Source: Begonia masoniana (taxonomy: Eukaryota > Streptophyta > Magnoliopsida > Cucurbitales > Begoniaceae). Taken from it: a DNA stretch of 64,000 nt. The translations under genes and the position numbers were made by a program. Shown here piece by piece: positions 56,824 through 64,000 of this stretch. The stretch's first letter is position 1. Each line of letters starts with the position of its first letter. The notes under the pieces were generated by a model. That model was not told where the DNA came from, searched no databases, and worked only from the letters and a program-made list of their open reading frames with translations. The DNA lies in assembly GCA_022432975.1 (NCBI GenBank), contig CM039510.1, positions 7,389,387 to 7,453,386 of the forward strand. Reading direction: 5' to 3'.

Positions 56824-59800
56824 ATGGCCAGACGCCCAGGAAGACCTAGAGTGCCAAGAGAGATGCCTAATGTGAGAGGTGAAGAGGAGCCTAGTGTGAT
56901 TAGGCAGCTGACAGATTTAGTGCATCAGCAAACTGATTTAGTGCGCCAGCAGTCTTACCAACTAGGAGTACTGTTAAACCGAGAGGTGCAAGGAAGTGCC
57001 AACTCGGGTTCTAGCAATGAACATTCTGGAGATAGATTCTGGAGACTAAGACCACCCACGTTTGATGGACAGTCATCTGATCCAGTTATTGCTGAAGGAT
57101 GGCTTAGAAAAATTGAGAGTATTTTTAAGTGTGCCAATGTTGGAGAAGAAGACAAAGTCACGTTGGCCACGTTCAATTTGGCTGGTGAAGCTCAACTCTG
57201 GTGGGAAACAATAAAGACCACCACAGATGTTTTGGCGATGCCTTGGTCACAATTCAAGAACATTTTCTATGGGAAGTATTTTAACAACACGGTCCAAACC
57301 GCGAAGAAGTTAGAGTTTCTAAATTTGAAGCAGACAGGGTCGGTGGCAGAGTACAGTAGGCAATTTGAGTCCTTGTCCAGGTTTGCTGGACATTTTGCTC
57401 ACAAGGACGAGGATAAAGTGTTTAAATTTGTGCATGGACTGAAGCCAGAAATCTACCGAGGGGTTAAATTCTGTGGTATTAAAGGTTTGACATTCAGCGA
57501 AGTTGTGTCCACTGCTCTGGAAGTGGAAGAAGCTGAAAGGAAGTGTGCTAGACCAAAGGAGGTCCCACAAAGGTTTAACCAGCCACACCAACAAAGAGGA
57601 ACGAAGAGGCCAAGTGAAGGCCAAAATATCCAAGGAACAGGAAGGAAGGTACATAATGTCAGGAAATTTTTCTAGTGTCCTAAGTGTTTGAAGAACCACC
57701 CGGGGGAATCTAGACTGGGCTTTGGAAAGTGTTTCAACTGTGAGGAGGTTGGACACACGTACAAGGAGTGCTCGAAGCCTAGAGTCACCAGATGCTACAA
57801 TTGTAACAAGGTCGGTCACATTAGTAGAGACTGTCCAGTTCCTAAGAGTGGCCCTGCTATGATTAAACCGAGGATATTCTCCATGATGGAGTCGGGTGAA
57901 GAACAGCCTGCTGTGGTGTCAGGTACTATATTGATCAACTCTGTGCCTGCTTTTACTTTGATAGATTCCGGTGCAACACATTCATTTATAGCCTCTACAT
58001 TTGCTGATAAGTTAGATGTACAGTTTACTCCTTCCATGCATATGTTTAACGTTACATTACCCTCTGGTGAACGCATGCACTCTAACCAAGTGATGCTTGA
58101 CAGTGATGTGTTAGTAGGGAACGTAAGTTTGCCTGCTGATCTTATTATTATGGATATTATAGGATTTGATGTAATCATAGGATTGGACTGGCTATTTAAA
58201 CACCACGCCACAATTGATTGTAGAACTGGAATAGTTAGCTTTCAACCCCCTGGTAATTTGAAACGTACCTTTCAAGCTTCAAAGAAGAGGAAGGAAATGT
58301 CTGTGATGACTTCTATTAACACTAGATTTTCCCTATGTGGAGAGTATTGGTGCTTCTTAGCTAGCATTTTAGACACACAGCTTGTAGGAAAAATAAATCC
58401 TCAAAATGTCTTAATTGTCCAAGACTTCCCCGAAGTATTTATAGATGACCTTCCTGGTTTACTGCCAGATAGGGAAATTGAATTTGTTGTAGATGTTTAC
58501 CCCGGAGCCGAGCCTGTGTCTAAAAATCCATATAGATTAGCTCCAAACGAACTTAAGGAATTAAAGAAGCAGTTGGAGGATTTGTTGGAGAAAGGGTTCA
58601 TACGCCCTAGCTTTTCACCGTGGGGTGCGCCTGTCCTTTTTGTCAAAAAGAAAGATGGATCAATGCGTATGTGCATTGATTATGGGAATTGAATAAGTTA
58701 ACTGTCAAGAATAAGTATCCATTGCCTAGAATTGACGATTTATTTGACCAGCTTAATGGTGCAAGAGTTTTTTCTAAGATTGACCTTAGATCCGGTTATT
58801 ATCAGTTGAAGGTTAAATCTGAAGATATCTCAAAGACTGCCTTTCGCACAAGGTATGGACATTATGAGCTTTTGGTTATGTCTTTTGGATTGACAAATGC
58901 ACCAGCAGCCTTTATGGATCTCATGAATAGGGTGTTTCACGAGTACATAGATAAATTTGTCATAGTATTCATTGATGATATTCTGATCTATTCCCGTACT
59001 AAAGATGAGCATGCAAGTCATTTGAGCTTGGTGTTAGGAGTACTTAGACAGCATCAACTTTATGCTAAGTTTTCCAAGTGTGAGTTTTGGTTGGACAGAG
59101 TTCACTTTCTTGGTCACGTGATCTCTGGAGATGGAATATCTGTCGATCCAGCCAAGGTTCAGGCAGTTAAGGAGTGGCCCCAACCAAAGAATACTACTGA
59201 TATTAGGAGCTTCCTTGGATTAGCAGGATATTATAGAAAATTTATTGAAGGATTTTCAAAGATTGCTACACCCCTTACCAGGTTAACAAGGAAAAATGTG
59301 AAGTATATATGGACTGAAGAATGTGAACATAGGTTTCTGACCTTGAAACAGAAACTGACCAACGCTCCAGTCTTGACCCTTCCTGTTGAAAATGGTAAGT
59401 TTAGCATTTACTGTGATGCTTCCCAGATTGGTCTTGTTTGTGTTTTAATGCAGAATGGAAAAGTAATAGCTTATGCCTCTAGACAGTTGAAAACACATGA
59501 GAAGAATTACCCTACACATGACTTAGAATTAGCTGCAGTGGTATTTGCACTTAAGATTTGGAGGCATTACTTGTATGGACAATCTTGCGAGATATTTTCA
59601 GATCATAAGAGTCTGAAATATATTTTTACACAGAAGGAACTAAACATGAGGCAACGTCGATGGTTGGAATTTGTAAAGGACTATGATTTCGAGATTAAAT
59701 ACCATCCTGGTAAAGCGAATGTAGTGGCTGATGCTTTGAGTAGAGTAACTCCTTAAGTCTCTACATTGATTCTTGACATACCGATAGTTTTAGAGACAGA

Positions 59801-61304
59801 ATTCCAAAGATTCAACCTCGAAGCTGTGTCTAGTGTGACAGCCACGCTTTCGACTATATCTTTGAGGCCTACTATTTTGGAGAGAATAAAGGAAGTTCAA
59901 ATGAATGACACTGAATGCAATTAGTATAAGTTGTGTATGGATTCTACTGACAAGTCGGATTTCAACTGCTCAGTTGATGGAATTCTCAAGTTTCGAAATA
60001 GATGGTTTGTTCCGGCTGATACTGAACTTAGAAAGGGAATTCTATCTGAGGCACATTCTTCTAGACTCTCTGTTCATCCCGGGAGTACGAAAATGTACAG
60101 AGATCTCAAGCAACATTATTGGTGGCCAGGTATGAAAAGAAGTGTGGCAGAGTATGTGGAGTCCTGTCTGATCTGCCAGCAAGTCAAAGCTGAACATCAG
60201 AGGCCTGCTGGAACCTTGCAACCTTTGCCAGTTCCTAAATGGAAATGGGAGCAAATAGCTATGAATTTTGTTATAGGATTACCTAGAACAGCAAAGGGTC
60301 ACGATGCAATTTGGGTAATAGTCGATCGTTTAACCAAATCTGCTCACTTTCTGCCAATGAAGATAACATACTCGATGGATCAACTGGCTGAGTTGTATGT
60401 GCATGAAGTTGTTAGACTGCATGGCGTTCCAAGCACCATAGTTTCAGACCGAGTCTCTAGATTTACATTTAAGTTCTGGAAAAGTTTGCACAAGGCTATG
60501 GGAACCCAGCTTAGTTTTAGCACAGCTTTCCACCCTCAAACAGATGGACAATCCGAAAGGACTATTCAAACATTAGAGGATATGCTCCGTGCATGTGTCT
60601 TAGACTTTCAAGGTTCATGGAGCAAATACTTGTCCTTGGTTGAATTTTCTTATAACAACAGTTTTCAGGCAACAATAGGTATGACACCATACGAGGCATT
60701 GTATAGACGAAAGTACAGATTCCCATTGTATTGGGATGAGGTTGGAGAAGCACAATTGATTGGTCCTGACATTGTACAGCAAACAGTGGAGAAAATTGCT
60801 CTTATCCGACAAAGAATCTTGACAGCTCAAAGCTGGCAGAAAAGCTATGTAGACAAAAGACGAAGAGAACTGGAATTTGATGTTGGTAATGAAGTTTTCC
60901 TTAAGGTGTCACCTTTCAAGGGAGTTGTGAGATTTGGAAAGAGAGGCAAGTTGAACCCCAGATATATTGGACCCTTCTCAATCTTGAAAAGGATTGGGAA
61001 GTCAGCTTATCAACTACAGTTACCAGCCTCTTTGGAAGGAATCCATGACGTGTTTCATATCTTCATGCTTAAGAAATGTGTACGAGACCCTTCCCAAATT
61101 GTAGAACAGCAGAGTATTGAAGTTCATCCTACTCTTACATATGAAGAGAAACCGGTAAGGATCTTAGACTATGCAGTGAAAGTATTGCGCAACAAGGAGG
61201 TTCCACTAGTGAAAGTCTTATGGCACAACCAGAAAGTAGAAGAGACCACTTGGGAACGCTAGCAAGACATGATGGACCAACATCCAGAGCTATTCAGGTA
61301 TTGA
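56824..61304 (+). pseudogene. Gypsy-B Gag-Pol polyprotein, five breaks
   Basis: Gag starts at ATG 56824 (MARRPGRPRVPRE; PTFDGQSSDP; retrotransposon Gag core to about 57550). A TAG at 57673 separates it from two zinc knuckles ([28 protein letters not shown]), protease ([12 protein letters not shown]) and the RT start ([14 protein letters not shown]). A one-base loss near 58683 shifts the frame where relatives read DYRELNKL. The rest of RT (FIDDILIYS near 58965), RNase H ([18 protein letters not shown]) and integrase ([33 protein letters not shown]) continue in the new frame with stops at 59754, 59922 and 61260. The C-terminus (VKVLWHNQKVEETTWE) is chromodomain-like and ends at TGA 61302. In integrase the usual SDRDPRF reads SDRVSRF. 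Few lesions, but not functional. Confidence 0.93.
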
Positions 61305-61339
61305 ATTTTGAGGACAAAATTCTTTTAAGGAGGGTAGAT

Positions 61340-63363
61340 TGTAGCACCCGGTTTCGTTTAACCAGTTTACTTTATTAAATTATAGTGAATATTTTAAGGA
61401 TGGGATTGGGAGGTTTAGTGATTAGGTTAATAAATGAGTGAGTAAGGGCATGGTGGTAATTTGAGATATTATACTGGATAGCGTATTTAATGGAGGGTTC
61501 AATGAGGTTTAGCCACCACTGTTCTCTCATTTTTCCTTTCTCGGTATTCAGCTCAAACTCAGCAGAGCTCCAGGCGATTTTTCCCTCCGACCTTCATTTC
61601 TCTGACTAGGTAATTCTTTCCTTTTTATTTTCTTAAGATCTGAGTGACTAGATAGCAGATGAGTGCAATGTATGTACCTTGTTAATGTTGTGAGTGAGTT
61701 GAGTTCGGGTTTAGTGTTGAGCCGAGAATGTGCGATGACCAGAGCTTCCAAACTAGCTCCTTAGGTTTCGGAATGATATAGGATAAGGCTAGTGATGATC
61801 TAATCGGTATTCTGCTTATGACATTAGGTGAGCAGGACTTCCAGTGTAGTTGAAACCGAGCGATTTCCAGGAGACCAGGTAAGTAAAGTTTGCTTGTGCC
61901 TTTGGGCCTACATTACAAAACATTAGGGTTTGTTTGCTGGAATGTGTTGGTATGTCATGCATCATATTTTAAAAAGTATACGAAAATGAATTTGAATGCA
62001 TGTTGGCATGGTAAGGATTGAACATATTGAAACAACTATGTGAATCAGTTTTACTGTTAAGGGAAATAATTCGCCCCTTAATGAGACAGTGGATATTTAT
62101 ACTTTGGGAGAGTTGATCCAACTTCCAATTTCACAGGGGGATCTGAACATGTGAATCAGATTTACTGTTAAGGGAATTTATCTGTCCCTTAATGAGTCAG
62201 TGGATGTTTATACTTTGGGAGAGTTGATCCAACTCCCAATTTCACAGGGGGATCTGAACAGAAACGATGAATGAACAATTGAGATGAGAAAGTAGAAATT
62301 GCATGTTTAGGAATTCATATTTTAGTATTTCATTTCATTACTGCTTTACTTACTTAGCATTAGGCTAATAGATGAGTTTTGTGATGTAGGTGTTGAGGAG
62401 ACTGCAGGTGATTTCCTTGAGTGCACTGATGAATAGATGTGGTTGGAGGAGTACATCCATGTTTCGGCCTGGTAAACTGATGAGGCGGATTAACTGATGT
62501 CTGTAATTGGAATGGTTTAGTTGACAGTGTTTCAATCTGAGTATGTTAAGTTTTCATGACAGTAATGGTCTTTAATATTTTGAATACATTTTGAGATTTT
62601 CTGATGATAGTATTTTGTGGAATTTTAAATGTTGGGTTCTTACTGGATTTGAGTAATGCAACGATTTGAATTGCTTCAGAATGGTTTCAGTAAAGTGAGT
62701 AAATTCCTTTCCGTAGTTAGAGTTGTTGTTCTGTTCCCTGTCGGTAGATGAAGTCTATCGGCAGATGTTGTGTTGTTAATCTGTTCTCTATCGGAAGATG
62801 TCCTCAGTGGAAGTCGATCAGATGAATGAATCATCCGGCTGACGTCACCGATGGATGTGTGATAAAGTCGATCGGATGAATGAGTCATCCGGCTGACGTC
62901 ACCGGTGGATGTAGGAAGTGTTTTGACGTCTAGTGATCGGTGTATGCAGTTTATTCTGTCGGAAGAAGGAAATGAGGAATTTTGTCGTTTAGTCATCGAA
63001 AGAAGGGAATGAGGAATTTTGTCATTTAGTCATCGGTAGAAGCCTTCTATTTTGTTCTGCTCCTTCCGTTGATTTTATTCATCGGCAGATGCGTTTGACT
63101 TCCGCGACTTCTCAAGTATTTCACGGTTCAAACTTCAGTTCCTATTTGCCGATTGTTTCTTAACATTTCAAACAATGTTTCGTGGTATTGTTTAACTCCA
63201 TTGTTGTTCAAATGATTTCCGCTGCAAGCATTTAAATGTTTTGAAGTTTTAGAAAAATATCAAACCCAGATTTTCGAGTGAAATTTTAAATTTAATTCAA
63301 AGTTCCTTAGTTAGGTTCGAGCTTTGTGTAACGAGTCGGGTTCAGATAACTCGGGGCGTTACA
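61340..63363 (+). repeat. 3' LTR of Gypsy-B
   Basis: 2,024 bp, very similar to 54629-56668. Differs by having two instead of three 54-bp repeats and by a short duplication around 62995-63040 ('gaagg(g/a)aatgaggaattttgtc' twice). Confidence 0.94.
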
Positions 63364-63368
63364 GATTG

Positions 63369-63440
63369 TCACATAAAATCCGAAGTGGACTTTCAATACC
63401 ATTCAAGATTAGCAATCCTGTGACAAAGTTACTGATACAA
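63369..63440 (-). pseudogene. Copia-E RNase H, upstream fragment
   Basis: Minus strand reads NFVTGLLILNGIESPL then RILCDN, which joins in frame across Gypsy-B to QSAVMFSNNN at 54628. Similarity to Copia RNase H fades above about 63440, so the element is truncated or was interrupted again there. Confidence 0.78.
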
Positions 63441-64000
63441 ACCTCGGATCGAAAGGACCCGGGACCCGACAACAACGCTGAATAATTGAAAGGAACACCT
63501 TTTTGATTCAAGAACAAAGTAAGGAACTAAAACCTCAAAGGAAGAATTCGATGGAACCCTAGTTATCAAAACAGGAGCTTGACCCGAGCCACACTTGTTG
63601 GCTGAACCGAAGCTATCAAAACAGGAGCTTGACCCAGACCAAACTCGTTGGTAAGAACCAAAGCTATCAACCGAGATTCTTCAAGCGTGACTTGAAGAAA
63701 ATCATTGTTCTTCGCAAAGAACTAAAGAGAAATTCTCTCTAAAAACTCAATCTTTTTAATTCAAACTTGTTCTTCTATTAAATCAAATAGTTTGCCATTA
63801 AATAGGCTACACATTAAAATTAAATTAAATAATAATAAAAAACAAAAATAAAGATAAAATAACTAATAAAATCATGAGATAATGATCATTTGCATGATCG
63901 GATGTCATCTCATGTTTAAACTACGTTTGAACATGATTTAAATTGAGTTGAGTAGATTCGGTCAAATAAGATCTTTTCCTACGAGATTTACATAATTTGC
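63441..64000. other. Unassigned sequence, probably another repeat
   Basis: Contains 'gctatcaaaacaggagcttg' followed by 'acccgagcc' and, shortly after, the same phrase followed by 'acccagacc' (about 63563 and 63608). No coding frame. It may be the end of a further retroelement interrupting Copia-E, but the window ends before a boundary can be seen. Confidence 0.35.

Larger units (their letters stand above)
54629..63363 (+). mobile_element. Gypsy-B: full-length Tekay/Del-like Gypsy retrotransposon
   Basis: 8,735 bp with LTRs of 2,040 and 2,024 bp, ends TGTAGCACC...GCGTTACA, and exact GATTG duplications (54624-54628 and 63364-63368) that lie inside the Copia-E RNase H codons. The primer-binding site TGGTATCAGAGAC is at 56672-56684, and polypurine tract AAGGAGGGTAGAT (61327-61339) precedes the 3' LTR. 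Gag-Pol is nearly complete with one frameshift and a few stops. The first 180 bp of the two LTRs differ at about four positions, so this is one of the younger insertions. Confidence 0.95.

Overview
This is plant nuclear DNA, almost certainly from a eudicot. It is AT-rich and intron-bearing, and most of it is LTR retrotransposons and DNA transposons stacked inside one another. Only one ordinary host gene looks intact: a spliced minus-strand gene for an SR45a/transformer-2-like RS-RRM-RS splicing regulator (1083-2868, plus a possible noncoding leader exon at 3687-3830). Two other host loci survive as debris: a patatin-like phospholipase pseudogene (about 34800-36460, minus) and the start of a phospholipase D delta exon 1 (53144-53014 and 42621-42536, minus) cut in two by a retrotransposon. 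No tRNA, CRISPR or intact rRNA gene was seen. The species cannot be told from the sequence alone.

Layout. 1-3.1 kb: SR gene. 3.1-10.4 kb: a hAT-like element (8-bp target duplication) that holds a 556-bp mini-MULE and a 5.7-kb Mutator-like element. That element looks complete: it has an intact 685-aa transposase with one intron and an intact 388-aa second gene, convergent, each with a TATA box inside its own terminal inverted repeat. 10.66-15.87 kb: Copia-A, decayed, with a solo LTR of a 5S-rRNA-bearing TRIM inside it. 17.5-23.0 kb: Copia-B (Tnt1-like, minus). 24.4-34.0 kb: Gypsy-A (Tekay/Del-like), one continuous frame broken by four stop codons. 34.8-36.5 kb: patatin pseudogene. 36.6-41.1 kb: solo LTR-C with a second LTR-type sequence (LTR-D) inside it. 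42.6-53.0 kb: Copia-C (minus) inside the PLD delta exon, containing Copia-D (plus), which contains a complete 5S-bearing TRIM. 53.5-64 kb: remnant Copia-E (minus) split by Gypsy-B, followed by unassigned sequence.

Boundaries rest on target-site duplications read directly from the sequence: CTCTTCTG (hAT-like), tttttttta (mini-MULE), a T10 run (MULE), GATAT (Copia-A), TCCCC (solo TRIM LTR), CTTTT (Copia-B), GAATA (Gypsy-A), AAACT (LTR-C), CTCCA/CTACA (Copia-C), TGGAT (Copia-D), CTACC (TRIM-2) and GATTG (Gypsy-B).

Points that stand out: (1) the MULE copies the two-gene convergent layout of maize MuDR, but its second gene looks unrelated to mudrB; (2) all four Gypsy-type LTR sequences share what looks like a spliced leader: two splice donors, then an acceptor at a conserved GATGTAG/GTG followed by a short, mostly acidic reading frame; (3) Copia-A, C and D have non-canonical LTR ends (TATTA...ACG) fixed by 5-bp duplications; (4) 5S-bearing TRIMs inserted separately into two related Copia elements; (5) the SR gene has a 24-nt microexon that keeps the RS reading frame.
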